Of a DNA stretch of 64,000 nucleotides, positions 35,716-44,429 are shown in pieces (positions within the stretch are counted from its first letter, which is position 1; every line of letters begins with the position of its first letter). The DNA is from Desulfosporosinus nitroreducens (GTDB lineage Bacteria; Bacillota; Desulfitobacteriia; Desulfitobacteriales; Desulfitobacteriaceae), in NCBI RefSeq assembly GCF_023897015.1, contig NZ_JAMHFY010000014.1, positions 1 to 64,000 on the forward strand, in the 5' to 3' direction. The translations under genes were made by a program, and so were the position numbers. The notes beneath the pieces were generated by a model. The model saw only the letters and a program-made list of their open reading frames with translations. It made no database searches and was not told the origin of the DNA.

Positions 35716-36092
35716 TTTTTCATCTCCTTTACCATGTTATCAATAATGGTTAAGATCTCCTTTTGTTCAAAGCCCATCAACTGCATTTTTTCAAGGAAGT
35801 CTGAGATTTGCTCCTGAGCCAACTTAGTTTTTGCCATTTCAACCATACGTGCATCCTCCGTAATCGACCGACCGCTTGTGCGGTGCGTAATTATTAGGCC
35901 ATCTTCCTCCAACTTCACCAGAGCCTTCTGCATGGTATTGGGATTTACCGCGGCCTCTTGGGCCATATCCCGTACCGAAGGGAGTTTTGACCCCAAGGGA
36001 TAAACACCGGAAAATATCATCAGCTCAATTTGTTCAATTAGCTGGGTGTAAATAGGTCTGTCAGATTTTAATTCCCATGGCATTTGTATCAC
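35712..36092 (-). CDS. GntR-family regulator, YtrA subfamily
   Basis: 126 aa: a winged helix (PIYTQLIEQIELMIFSGVYP, then SVRDMAQEAAVNPNTMQKAL) followed by a short ~50-residue helical dimerisation tail, the hallmark of the YtrA group. It should repress its own ABC operon and be released by an envelope stress or ligand. A 36-bp operator lies 4 bp upstream. Confidence 0.9.
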   Translation of the reverse strand: MIQMPWELKSDRPIYTQLIEQIELMIFSGVYPLGSKLPSVRDMAQEAAVNPNTMQKALVKLEEDGLIITHRTSGRSITEDARMVEMAKTKLAQEQISDFLEKMQLMGFEQKEILTIIDNMVKEMKK

Positions 36093-36096
36093 CCCT

Positions 36097-36132
36097 TGTA
36101 TTATTGTATTAACAGCTTAATACAATAATACA
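36097..36132 (-). promoter_or_regulatory. YtrA-type operator, 16-bp arms
   Basis: TGTATTATTGTATTAA (36097-36112) and its exact complement (36117-36132) flank CAGC. It is directly upstream of the GntR gene and would overlap its promoter. Confidence 0.75.
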
Positions 36133-36188
36133 CTGTTTGAAGATATTGTCAAGGGCATTAGAAATATTGATATTTAGTTATTTTTGAT

Positions 36189-36208
36189 CTTTAGTTGAAC
36201 GAGTTCAT
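36189..36208 (-). repeat. HEARO/omega-RNA-like repeat, fragment D
   Basis: On the minus strand, ATGA is followed by ACTCGTTCAACTAAAG, then unrelated sequence. Only the 5' end of the element remains. The rest of 36133-36396 contains nothing firm. Confidence 0.45.
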
Positions 36209-36396
36209 TGAGGGGTAAGAAAAGAAATCAACATATTTAACCTGAATTGCAGCAGGAATATTCAGGAAACATGGAGAAGGAGAGAAGAGAATATTGATGG
36301 ATAATCTTATACCAGTCAGAAAATATAACTTTTCGTTACATATTTTCTAAAAGGTTCCTTCTTGACATCCTTGGCTACAGGGACACTCGGCCATCC

Positions 36397-36936
36397 ATGG
36401 ACAGCGCATATCAGTACAACTATGGCGGCTGCCTGCGCCTTGACTGTGACGGGATGACCGAGGAGTACCTTCTAGTGGATGATTGCCTAACAATTAAGGA
36501 AGAAGGACAGGTTCTCTGGCAGTCGCCGGGTGACTGGCGCATTGACAACTTTGTCTTGGGGGACGTCAACAATGACGGAACGGTCGATTTAGTGATAACC
36601 CTATGGAAAACAGGCAGCTTTGGATCTGTCAAACCTTTCTGGCTAACTAGTGAGGATGCCAGCTGCAAGAACCACCTTTTTGTATACCGATTAAAGGACA
36701 AGGAGATGAGGCAAGTCTGGTGTTCATCTGACCTTGACAGCCCAATTGTCTCGTTCAAAATACAGGATATTGATAAGGACGAACTTTTTGAATTAGTCGT
36801 CGAGGAAGGGCAATACCGTAAGATAGCTGGAGAACGCTACGAACTAGACCCATTTAGCCAGGTCCGAACCACTGTCTGGCGATGGGATGAATGGGGATTT
36901 CGTCTAGTGCCAAAGGAGGAGGACCCTCATTACTAA
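36397..36936 (+). CDS. FG-GAP/VCBS-like calcium-loop protein, possibly 5' truncated
   Basis: 179 aa with two Asp-rich loops of the FG-GAP type: DVNNDGTVDLVI and DIDKDELFELVV, as in integrin-like propeller blades. No signal peptide. The frame is open upstream to 36298 without a start, and the region before ATG 36397 lacks a good ribosome site. A well-placed ATG at 36297 (after GGAGAGAAGAG) is out of frame and stops after 17 codons. It may therefore be a frameshifted or N-terminally shortened gene. Confidence 0.6.
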   Translation: MDSAYQYNYGGCLRLDCDGMTEEYLLVDDCLTIKEEGQVLWQSPGDWRIDNFVLGDVNNDGTVDLVITLWKTGSFGSVKPFWLTSEDASCKNHLFVYRLKDKEMRQVWCSSDLDSPIVSFKIQDIDKDELFELVVEEGQYRKIAGERYELDPFSQVRTTVWRWDEWGFRLVPKEEDPHY

Positions 36937-36956
36937 TATTTCATACCTACTCTAGT

Positions 36957-36988
36957 AAAAAGCAGTCGGCTGGGGTCGACTGCTTTTT
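36957..36988 (+). terminator. Terminator of the FG-GAP gene
   Basis: AAAAAGCAGTCG pairs with CGACTGCTTTTT. Confidence 0.8.
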
Positions 36989-37078
36989 ATTAGAGCAGAT
37001 TGGTTCACTAATTAGATCATCATCCAAAAATTCCGCATCATAAGGATTTCAAAATCCAAATATCAGCAAAAGCTATTG

Positions 37079-37105
37079 ATAAAAGACCTTCGACAGGTCT
37101 TTTAT
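37079..37105 (+). terminator. Second terminator-like hairpin
   Basis: ATAAAAGACCT pairs with AGGTCTTTTAT around a 5-nt loop, 90 bp after the previous terminator. The rest of 36989-37276 shows nothing else. Confidence 0.6.
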
Positions 37106-37276
37106 GCTGTTTTACTAGTTTAGTTATTGTCAATGATATATAAAAAAATGTATATTTAGATAAGCTTAGTAATGGTGAAAGTCTTCAAAGAAGAATTGGA
37201 CCCTTTCAAGCTGCTTTTTAAACATTCCTGGATAGTTGCATCGCATTAGTCACAAACAAAATTATTGGAGGTTAAT

Positions 37277-38452
37277 GTGGATTTAAATTGTAATTGGAAT
37301 AGGAAATACACTACCATCGCGATGTACAGCTTCATTGTCATTGCTTCCAGCATCCTGTTCTTTCTTGTCATGTCGGGACTGGACAACTTTACCCGAGTAT
37401 TGGCGGGTTATCTTTCCGCTCTCTACCCATTTATCTACGGTTTCGTTATCGCCTATCTCGTGAACTTCCTTTTAAACTTCTTTAAAAAGCAGCTAGGAAA
37501 GATTCCATCCATGAAAAAAATTAAAGAACCGTGGTTCCATATTTTGTCCCTTTTCCTAGCTTATCTGGTTTCGAGTTTTTTCGTGTATCTTTTCCTCGCC
37601 TTTATTTTCCCACAGCTCGTCGCGAGCATCACCGGGCTTGTTCGGAACATCCCTGAATATGTCCGCTCCACGACGGAATACATCAAGTATCTGTCTGACG
37701 ATATTCTGCTTCCATCGGAGGTCGTCAATTTCATCAATAAACGCTTGGACGAGCTGGCGGTCTTCATTAGTAACGTTGCAGAGGACCTGGTTCCCATAGC
37801 GCTTTCCTTTCTTCGAAACACCGCTCTCTCCGTTTGGAACGTATTTCTCGGCATCATCATCTCTATCTACTTGTTGGCAGAAAAAGAGCAGTTCATCAGT
37901 TTGGCGAAGAAACTCAACTATAGTGTCTTCAGCGTAAAGAATGCAGACAAAGTCCTCGAGATTTTAAGACGCAGCCAAATAATCTTCAGCAGATTTCTTG
38001 GTGGAAAAATCCTCGACTCCTTGATTATCGGATTATTAGCGTTTATCATCCTCACCATCGTGGATATGCCTTACACCTTGCTGGTTACTTTCATCATTAC
38101 GGTTACTAACATCATCCCTTTCTTCGGTCCCTTCATCGGAGCTGTTCCTTCAGTGATCATCATCTTCTTTGAATCGCCGATCATGGCCTTTTGGTTCCTT
38201 ATCATCATCTTTATCTTGCAACAACTGGACGGGAATGTCATCGGACCGAAAATCCTTGGAGACTCCTTGGGCATCTCTTCTTTTTGGATTCTCTTTGCAA
38301 TCCTTATAGGGGGTAAATTCTTTGGATTTATCGGACTGATTATCGGTGTGCCGCTCTTTGTGCTTATCTATTCCATCATCAAAGAGATTGTGGAAGCGCG
38401 CTTGAAAGCCAAGGGACTACCGGTGGAAACGAAAGACTATCTGGACAAATAG
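37277..38452 (+). CDS. AI-2E family transporter (UPF0118/TqsA-YtvI type)
   Basis: About 391 aa with seven to eight helices. The conserved central segment GIIISIYLLAEKEQF and the C-terminal IGPKILGDSLGISSFWILFAI block identify the AI-2E_transport family. Members include TqsA (autoinducer-2 export) and sodium/proton antiporters, so the substrate is open. GTG 37277 has GGAGG 5 nt upstream; TTG 37265 is the longer choice. Confidence 0.88.
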   Translation: MDLNCNWNRKYTTIAMYSFIVIASSILFFLVMSGLDNFTRVLAGYLSALYPFIYGFVIAYLVNFLLNFFKKQLGKIPSMKKIKEPWFHILSLFLAYLVSSFFVYLFLAFIFPQLVASITGLVRNIPEYVRSTTEYIKYLSDDILLPSEVVNFINKRLDELAVFISNVAEDLVPIALSFLRNTALSVWNVFLGIIISIYLLAEKEQFISLAKKLNYSVFSVKNADKVLEILRRSQIIFSRFLGGKILDSLIIGLLAFIILTIVDMPYTLLVTFIITVTNIIPFFGPFIGAVPSVIIIFFESPIMAFWFLIIIFILQQLDGNVIGPKILGDSLGISSFWILFAILIGGKFFGFIGLIIGVPLFVLIYSIIKEIVEARLKAKGLPVETKDYLDK

Positions 38453-38462
38453 CAGTATTTTA

Positions 38463-38496
38463 GTTCAGTGCTTAGAAAATTCTCTAAGCACTGAAC
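38463..38496 (+). terminator. Terminator of the AI-2E family gene, overlapping repeat copy E
   Basis: GTTCAGTGCTTAGA (38463-38476) pairs with TCTAAGCACTGAAC (38483-38496). The 3' arm is also the 5' end of repeat copy E. Confidence 0.7.
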
Positions 38497-38620
38497 TTGT
38501 TCAGCCAAAGCTGAACATCGAGACTTCGGTGCATAAGTCTCCAGTACGATAGTCTCTGGTGGAGATTATCGTCACCGAAGTGGAATAAGGAACACCCACT
38601 TGAATAAGTGGGTGTCTCGG
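38489..38620 (+). repeat. HEARO/omega-RNA-like repeat, copy E (full length)
   Basis: Starts CACTGAACTTGTTCAGCC, has the CATCGAGACTTCGGTG block, an internal hairpin (GATAGTCTC/GAGATTATC, about 38549-38571) and CACCGAAG, and ends in ACACCCACTT/AAGTGGGTGT (38592-38615). Compared with copies A and F, the T-A pair near the base of the last hairpin is replaced by A-T on opposite arms, so pairing is kept. Confidence 0.6.
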
Positions 38621-38647
38621 AATTTATAAAGAAATAATTAAACCAGC

Positions 38648-38700
38648 AAAGGCTGTAGCTTGGGGTCCTGATAGATTGCAGGACCCAAGCTACAGCCTTT
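38648..38700. terminator. Long terminator hairpin before the GGDEF gene
   Basis: AAAGGCTGTAGCTTGGGGTCC pairs with GGACCCAAGCTACAGCCTTT except for one bulged G. It probably ends the minus-strand GGDEF gene and any read-through from the left. Confidence 0.75.
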
Positions 38701-38738
38701 GTTTTGCATAACGGATTCACCTAGCATGGTCAAAAATC

Positions 38739-39467
38739 CTAGGCACAATACTCTTCATTCCATCTGACGACAGTATTTTTCGATGCTTTAGCTCGATACA
38801 TTGCTTTGTCGGCTAGGTTAACGAAGAGATCTAACGGATTTAACTCATAGGTTTTCGTTTGCATAACTTTGGACAAATTTATGGAGGACACCACACCAGA
38901 ACTGAAAGTTATCTGCCTTGAGTTAATCTGAGGACCAAAATCATAGGATTCAATAATGATTCTGATTCTTTCCAGTAGTGCATATGCCCCTTGCATATTA
39001 GTGTGCGGCATTACGATAGCAAACTCCTCACCGCCCCATCTGACTACAGAATCTGTTCCTCGAGTATTTTGTTTTAATATTTCAGCCAGTTTCTTTAAAA
39101 CAGTATCTCCAGCAATGTGACCAAAGGTATCATTTATTTGCTTGAAGTTGTCTAGGTCCAGCATCGCTAGACATAGGTCTTTGCTTCGTGTACGGGTCAT
39201 TTCATTTTTGAGGGTGTTATAAAACATATTTTTATTTCCTAATCCAGTGAGAGTATCCCTGTATCCGTTGATGAATAATCTGCGAATTATTAACCCCAAA
39301 AACCATCCCTTGACAACAAGGATGACAGTGATTATAACAAATAAATTCAAGTGTAATGCTGTTGGAAGAAATGTATACATTAAACATATTAAAACTCCTA
39401 TACAACCGCCAAGTACAGCCAAAATTGTATGGGGGGAATTTTGTAAAACATTTAGAGTTTTAGCCAT
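38739..39467 (-). CDS. Membrane-bound diguanylate cyclase (GGDEF)
   Basis: 242 aa with two N-terminal helices (about 16-34 and 38-60) and a C-terminal GGDEF domain with the active-site motif GGEEF in VVRWGGEEFAIVM. The Mg-binding DLDNFKQINDTFGH segment is intact, so it should make cyclic di-GMP. An inhibitory RxxD site is present (RTRS/..RGTD region is uncertain). There is no sensor domain beyond the membrane anchor. Confidence 0.9.
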   Translation of the reverse strand: MAKTLNVLQNSPHTILAVLGGCIGVLICLMYTFLPTALHLNLFVIITVILVVKGWFLGLIIRRLFINGYRDTLTGLGNKNMFYNTLKNEMTRTRSKDLCLAMLDLDNFKQINDTFGHIAGDTVLKKLAEILKQNTRGTDSVVRWGGEEFAIVMPHTNMQGAYALLERIRIIIESYDFGPQINSRQITFSSGVVSSINLSKVMQTKTYELNPLDLFVNLADKAMYRAKASKNTVVRWNEEYCA

Positions 39468-39629
39468 CTCAAGAATGCACCTTCCTTTAAATGGGTTTAA
39501 TTAACCTTTATCACAGATATATGCTAGATGATGACGAATAATAGCGTTTACTTTCACTTAAGAATACGGAAACTGTTAGCCCTTTTATGGGGGTGCACCC
39601 TATATTGCTGAGGACTTTTCAGAATTATA

Positions 39630-39831
39630 GTACCGGGGGTAACCGAGCAAGGATATTTTGCTCCAATAGGTCAGGCTATTAAAGAAGTTTTGTCCATCCC
39701 GGTATTTTAACCGGTGGTATAACAGAACCAGAGGCCGCCGAACGGCTTTTAGCAGAGAAAAGGCAGGTCTAATCGGGGTAATATTAGCAGATTCACTTTG
39801 GGCTAAGGGGCCATGTGATCAGGTGGAATAG
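39630..39831 (+). pseudogene. Remnant of an old-yellow-enzyme-type NADH:flavin oxidoreductase
   Basis: Frame 1 reads VPGVTEQGYFAPIGQAIKEV, then LSIPV; after a frameshift near 39705 it reads LTGGITEPEAAERLLAEK; after another near 39768 it reads IGVILADSLWAKG and stops at TAG 39829. This order (SIPV, GGI-x-x-P-x-x-AE-x-LL, ADLIGVGRxxLADxxWxxK) is the flavin-phosphate end of OYE/FadH barrels. No start or N-terminal domain remains. The rest of 39468-40013 shows nothing else. Confidence 0.7.
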
Positions 39832-40013
39832 TTTTGGTTGGATAGCATTTTAATGAGCATCCGAAAGCAGTTAATACTATTTAGAAGCTCTTGTTTAATT
39901 CTATGAAATCAAACGAGAGCTTCTAATCAAGGGATTTCTTTTTGGAGGTACCCATGTAACCCTCAAGATGTCTACCTATGGAAGTTACGGAAGCGTTGGG
40001 AAGGGGAATGTTC

Positions 40014-40541
40014 TTAGTCAAATATATTGCGTAAGTCAATAGCTAAGTCATCAAATATTCCATCTGTTATTGTTTCGTCTTTCCCGTACACTTCTGGTTC
40101 AGTAAATACATTCTCGGAAAATTTATAAACTTCCACGATCTTATTAAATGGATCGACTATCCAGTATTCGCGTACTCCTGACAACCGGTAGCGTCTTAAT
40201 TTGACTCGTTTGTCTTTTAACGCTGTTGACGGACTCAATACCTCAACCACAAGGTCTGGAACCCCGACACAGCCCTTTTGATGTATCTTTGATTGATCAC
40301 ATACCAGAGTTATATCAGGTTCAACGTAGTTGTCATTTTCATCATCCAACCATACCCCAAAAGGTGCAGGAAAGGCCTTGCACTGTTTACCTTTTAGATA
40401 TGTATAAAATTCACCATATAAATTCCCCACAATAGCTTGGTGTTGGGATGAGGGAGGTGGTGTCATATCGTAAATTACACTATCAATACGTTCCCATCGT
40501 TCAAACTCGAATTCCAATGGTATTTCTTCCAAATAAAACAC
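40014..40541 (-). CDS. Uma2-family protein (DUF820, PD-(D/E)XK nuclease fold), intact copy
   Basis: 175 aa with the Uma2 motifs FERWERID, PSSQHQAIVGNL, FPAPFGVWL, VEPDITLVCD, DLVVEVLSPST and REYWIVDPFNK. The acidic residues in EPDI and VVEV form the PD-(D/E)XK-like centre. The family is expanded in cyanobacteria and Firmicutes and may include transposon-related nucleases; its role is not settled. A damaged relative lies at 44430-44901. Confidence 0.85.
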   Translation of the reverse strand: MFYLEEIPLEFEFERWERIDSVIYDMTPPPSSQHQAIVGNLYGEFYTYLKGKQCKAFPAPFGVWLDDENDNYVEPDITLVCDQSKIHQKGCVGVPDLVVEVLSPSTALKDKRVKLRRYRLSGVREYWIVDPFNKIVEVYKFSENVFTEPEVYGKDETITDGIFDDLAIDLRNIFD

Positions 40542-40614
40542 TTCCTTTGTAAAATTATACCATGGTTTAATTTCTTTTATAAGGCGATGAGAGTTGCCAT
40601 AATTGCCGGTGGAA

Positions 40615-41841
40615 CTAAGCGAAGTTGCCGTTTCTAAAAATGGGAATTGAGTTACCGTCTGAAGTCATCCCTGAGATTTCCAGATCGCTTGTTCCGATCA
40701 TAAAGTCTACATGCACCAGCGATTCGTTGATTCCCAGTTTCGGAAAGTCTTCTGGGGTTAAATCCGCGCTATTTTTCATACATACAGGATAAGCTTTTCC
40801 TAATGCTAAATGGCAGGAGGCATTTTCATCGAAGAGAGTATTGAAAAACAAGATATTGGAATTTGAGATGGGAGAATCATAGGGTACCAAAGCGACCTCA
40901 CCGAGAAAATGGGAGCCTTCATCTGTCTCAATAATTGTCTTTAGCGTCTCAATGCCTTTTTCTGCACTAAAATCCACAATCTTACCGTCTTTAAATGTCA
41001 TAGAAAAATTCTCTATGAGGTTTCCGTTGTAGTTTAGAGGCAAAGAACTGACGACTTTGCCATTCACCCCTGTTTTCTTAGGTAACGTAAATACCTCTTC
41101 CGTAGGCATGTTAGCAATAAACTCTATACCTTCAGGAGTAAACTCGGAACCACCCAGCCAGATATGATTTTCGGGAAGCTCAATTATTAAATCAGTTCCT
41201 AAGGAATTTTTGTAATGAAGAGACGTTAAGGCTAGAGAATTCAAAAAATCCATTCTTGTTTTAAGATTAGCTTTATGTTCTTCCCAAGAATCGATAGGAT
41301 TCTCAGTGTCGGCACGTACCGTATTTAAGATGACATCCCAGAGCTTTTCAATCGACTCTTCCTCTGAAAGGTGTGGAAAGACTTTCTTGGACCAAGATGC
41401 TGTCGGTATCGAGACAACGCACCAGGTATTTTTGTTGCTCATGAGCCGATCTCGATAATCTTTGAGGGCTGTATTGCTTGCTTTTTGGGCCTTGGTGATT
41501 CTTTCTGGACTGACATCTTTCATTAGCTCAGGGTCTGAAGCAGCTATGCTTAAGAAAGCAGCTCCTTGATGTACATAGGAAAGGTAAAATTCCTTTTGCC
41601 ACTCTGGAAATTCTTCAAAAATCTCTTCTGGAGCATGGAGATAGCGGATCTTTGAGAATAATTCATCCCTCCATTGAATCACAACATCCCTTGCGCCTTC
41701 TTGATAAGCTTTTTGAGCGACCAAGCGAGTAAATGATGCGCATTCGATAGGAGCAGAAATAACAAGCGTCTGATTGTCTTGGAGGTTTATACCTGTTTTT
41801 ACAATGAGATGGGCATATTTTCCCAGTAAATTGTTATTCAT
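40615..41841 (-). CDS. M29-family aminopeptidase (AmpS/PepS type)
   Basis: 408 aa, full length for the thermophilic metalloaminopeptidase family M29. It has the N-terminal GINLQDNQTLVISAPIEC motif and the C-terminal metal-binding segment (GSHFLGEVALVPYDSPISNS with the metal Glu; LHVD-like SLVHVDFMIG). It removes N-terminal residues from peptides in the cytoplasm using two Co or Zn ions. Single gene; no AGGAGG is obvious, but GGAGTC precedes ATG 41841. Confidence 0.88.
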   Translation of the reverse strand: MNNNLLGKYAHLIVKTGINLQDNQTLVISAPIECASFTRLVAQKAYQEGARDVVIQWRDELFSKIRYLHAPEEIFEEFPEWQKEFYLSYVHQGAAFLSIAASDPELMKDVSPERITKAQKASNTALKDYRDRLMSNKNTWCVVSIPTASWSKKVFPHLSEEESIEKLWDVILNTVRADTENPIDSWEEHKANLKTRMDFLNSLALTSLHYKNSLGTDLIIELPENHIWLGGSEFTPEGIEFIANMPTEEVFTLPKKTGVNGKVVSSLPLNYNGNLIENFSMTFKDGKIVDFSAEKGIETLKTIIETDEGSHFLGEVALVPYDSPISNSNILFFNTLFDENASCHLALGKAYPVCMKNSADLTPEDFPKLGINESLVHVDFMIGTSDLEISGMTSDGNSIPIFRNGNFA

Positions 41842-42009
41842 ATAGACTCCTTTAATTAGCTTTAATTGAAACCTAAATTTGGAAAAAATTATATCATATA
41901 ATTTTAGCTAAATACAAACAGTCATTACTGCAGTGATTTCGTGAGAACGAAGATATTAACCGCTGATTATGATATAATTTCTCTAAATTTATTAGAAAGG
42001 AGCAAGAAT

Positions 42010-42363
42010 ATGATAAAACATTCAAAGGATTTAAGGACAGACATAGTTTCTAACTTCCGTGGAGGGAAAGGTGAAATTCAAATGACACACTTTCTTGAAA
42101 CAGAAAAGAATGAATTTAATGCTAAAGGTCGGTTATTTGCTAAAAATGTCTTAAAACCTGGGACCTCTATTGGTTTTCATGAACATGTAGGAGACACTGA
42201 AACCTATGTTATTCTAAGTGGGGAAGGCCTAGTCAATGATAACGGAGACCAAAAGCCGGTTAAACCTGGAGATGTGATCATTACTAAAAATGGAGAAAGC
42301 CATTCGATTGAAAATACAGGGACAGTTGATTTAGAGGTTATGGCCTTAATCCTATTCGCCTAG
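42010..42363 (+). CDS. Cupin-domain protein
   Basis: ATG 42010 follows AAAGGAG; the longer ORF from 41941 lacks a site. The 117-aa protein is a single cupin with GTSIGFHEHVGDTETYVILSGEG (His/Glu metal ligands of motif 1) and GDVIITKNGESHSIENTG (motif 2). Such proteins bind a metal and may be small isomerases or sensors. No operon partner; a terminator follows at 42463. Confidence 0.82.
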   Translation: MIKHSKDLRTDIVSNFRGGKGEIQMTHFLETEKNEFNAKGRLFAKNVLKPGTSIGFHEHVGDTETYVILSGEGLVNDNGDQKPVKPGDVIITKNGESHSIENTGTVDLEVMALILFA

Positions 42364-42462
42364 AAAATCTAACGAATAAGAGAATATTGAGGTAGTAGGA
42401 ACGAAGTAGCTTGGTATTAAGGGGTTTCAGAGTTTTTGGATATTTATATATTGTATGTTATG

Positions 42463-42498
42463 GTTCCTTCGGACAGTAGTTTGAGGGAACTTTTTTTT
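42463..42498 (+). terminator. Terminator of the cupin gene
   Basis: GTTCCTTC pairs with GAGGGAAC, then a T8 run. The remaining gap to 42709 is AT-rich promoter sequence for cfa. Confidence 0.75.
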
Positions 42499-42709
42499 AA
42501 GGGCGCGATATTGCCTAACTCATCACGATAAGTATAATTGGTGGATCTACTCTGCGAAAAATAAAAAGAGACAACTCGAAAGTTTGCGAAAAAAATCTCA
42601 ATGTCGTAATATAATGTATTACTTGATTGGGATAAATATAAATCTAACAGAATAGTAATTATGCTTACGTCAAATAATACAATATCATGTAATCGGAGGC
42701 ATATAGATA

Positions 42710-43885
42710 ATGAATCTTGATAAAGTATTTTTCCAAAATCTCATGAAAGATCTATTTTCCGATCCCTGTGAAGTAAAATATTGGGATGGGGATGTGGTGA
42801 ATTATGGGGGCGGAGCGGCTCAGTTCCGGATTAAGTTTAAGGAACCGCTTTCCAAATCAGAGATGATAAGCGATCCCAGCTTGGCTTTTGGCGAGGGGTA
42901 CATGCAAAGGAAAATTGATATCGAAGGTAACATTCAACAAGTCATTGAATCTCTTTTTAACAACCAAGATAGCTTTCTCCATCAGAAAAACAAGTTCGTC
43001 AAATTGGTAAATATCTTTTCCAATAATATTAGAAAAAGCAAAGAGAATATTCAATATCACTATGATATTGGAAATGATTTTTACCGTTTATGGTTAGATG
43101 AGACTATGACCTATTCCTGCGCCTATTTTAAGTCTCCCGAAGATAGTTTGACTTTGGCTCAGAAGAACAAAGTGGATCATATCTTACGCAAACTTAACTT
43201 ACAATCTGGACAAACCTTACTGGATATTGGTTGTGGGTGGGGTGAGCTTATTCTTAATGCAGCAAAAACTTATCAGGTTAAAGCTCTAGGAATTACACTT
43301 AGTTCAGAACAATATTCCCGAGTTCTTGAGAGAATTCAAGAAGAGAGTTTGCAAGAACTCGTCGAAGTCCAGCTCATTGACTACCGTGAATTAAAGAACC
43401 GAACCTTTGATAGGATCGTAAGTGTTGGAATGATTGAGCACGTGGGAAAGGAAAACATAAAGGAATATTTTTCAACAGTCCAAGTCCTCTTGAATAAAGG
43501 TGGAGCATCTCTCTTACATTCTATTACCGGATATGAAGAGGGAGGGACGAATAGCTGGATCAACAAGTATATTTTCCCAGGTGGGTATATTCCAGTCATT
43601 CAAGAACTCGTAAACCATATAGCTGAGAACTCGTTTTATCTAATCGATTTAGAAAGTATGCGCGAACACTATACGCGAACCCTGGAACATTGGGCCGAAA
43701 ACTTTGAGAAGTCTCTTGCACTAATCCAGACTATGAAAGATGAAACCTTTATTCGGATGTGGCGGCTTTACCTCTGTTCCTGTGCAGCTTCCTTCCATTG
43801 CGGTAATCTTGATCTTCATCAGCTCTTGTTTACAAAAGGAGTAAACAATTTGTGGCCTATGACTCGTCAAAATATATATTCTTGA
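42710..43885 (+). CDS. cfa: Cyclopropane-fatty-acyl-phospholipid synthase
   Basis: 391 aa. The SAM-binding motif I is LLDIGCGWGELILNAA; YHYDIGNDFYRLWLDETMTYSCAYF and SVGMIEHVGKENIKEYF are diagnostic of CFA synthases. The final HCGNLDLHQLLFTKG segment is also typical. It adds a methylene bridge to unsaturated acyl chains of membrane phospholipids, usually in stationary phase or acid stress. CGGAGG precedes ATG 42710. Single gene. Confidence 0.9.
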   Translation: MNLDKVFFQNLMKDLFSDPCEVKYWDGDVVNYGGGAAQFRIKFKEPLSKSEMISDPSLAFGEGYMQRKIDIEGNIQQVIESLFNNQDSFLHQKNKFVKLVNIFSNNIRKSKENIQYHYDIGNDFYRLWLDETMTYSCAYFKSPEDSLTLAQKNKVDHILRKLNLQSGQTLLDIGCGWGELILNAAKTYQVKALGITLSSEQYSRVLERIQEESLQELVEVQLIDYRELKNRTFDRIVSVGMIEHVGKENIKEYFSTVQVLLNKGGASLLHSITGYEEGGTNSWINKYIFPGGYIPVIQELVNHIAENSFYLIDLESMREHYTRTLEHWAENFEKSLALIQTMKDETFIRMWRLYLCSCAASFHCGNLDLHQLLFTKGVNNLWPMTRQNIYS

Positions 43886-43977
43886 TTGTTTGAAGTGCCG
43901 AGGAAGAACTCGATAATGTTCGTCGTGAAATTCGAAACAGATGTTGTTGTTAACCTCGAAACTCTTTTACACAATCG

Positions 43978-44024
43978 GAACAAGGTGCTCTTCGTCAAAT
44001 GGACACGAAACACCTTGTTCTTTT
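43978..44024 (+). terminator. Terminator of cfa
   Basis: GAACAAGGTG pairs with CACCTTGTTC, followed by TTTTG. A look-alike hairpin closes dbpA at 62185-62224. Confidence 0.65.
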
Positions 44025-44182
44025 GTGTAGAATTTGATTACTGCCCGCAAGGAGCGCTGTGATCTCTAAGGGTTCAATTATGTTCGAAGGTAAGGAATTG
44101 ATTGGGAGATCGGAGAAAGAGTTCCAAGGCCTGAGGGGCAAAAAGATGCTGATCAACTTGGGACCTCGGTGCTTCTAATAAC

Positions 44183-44368
44183 TCACATAAAGGAGAAGAA
44201 TGCGGAGTTGTTGTTCATGGGGAGATGACGGTTGTGGCTGGAAGCAAGGGATATTTGTTGAGGGAAGGGGACAGTATTTATTTAGACAGCACAATTCCCC
44301 AGCGCTTTTTTAATCATGGAGATCAGGTTGCCATAGGAATCTGGGCCATGACCCCGGCTTCTTTTTAG
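44183..44368 (+). pseudogene. Remnant of an XRE-cupin type regulator
   Basis: An open frame reads SHKGEECGVVVHGEMTVV, then GYLLREGDSIYLDSTIPQRF, NHGDQVAIGIW and ends TAG. These are the sensor-domain motifs at the C-terminus of HTH-cupin regulators (PuuR-like). Upstream, 44041-44180 contains disjointed similar fragments in other frames, and no HTH or start codon is left. It is therefore a decayed gene. Confidence 0.65.
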
Positions 44369-44387
44369 TATGGATAAGAGCGGATAA

Positions 44388-44419
44388 AAAAACCACTGAC
44401 GCAAATGTCAGTGGTTTTT
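44388..44419. terminator. Terminator between the cupin remnant and the Uma2 pseudogene
   Basis: AAAAACCACTGAC pairs with GTCAGTGGTTTTT; A and T runs on both sides allow use in both directions. Confidence 0.8.
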
Positions 44420-44429
44420 GTGTTTCTGT

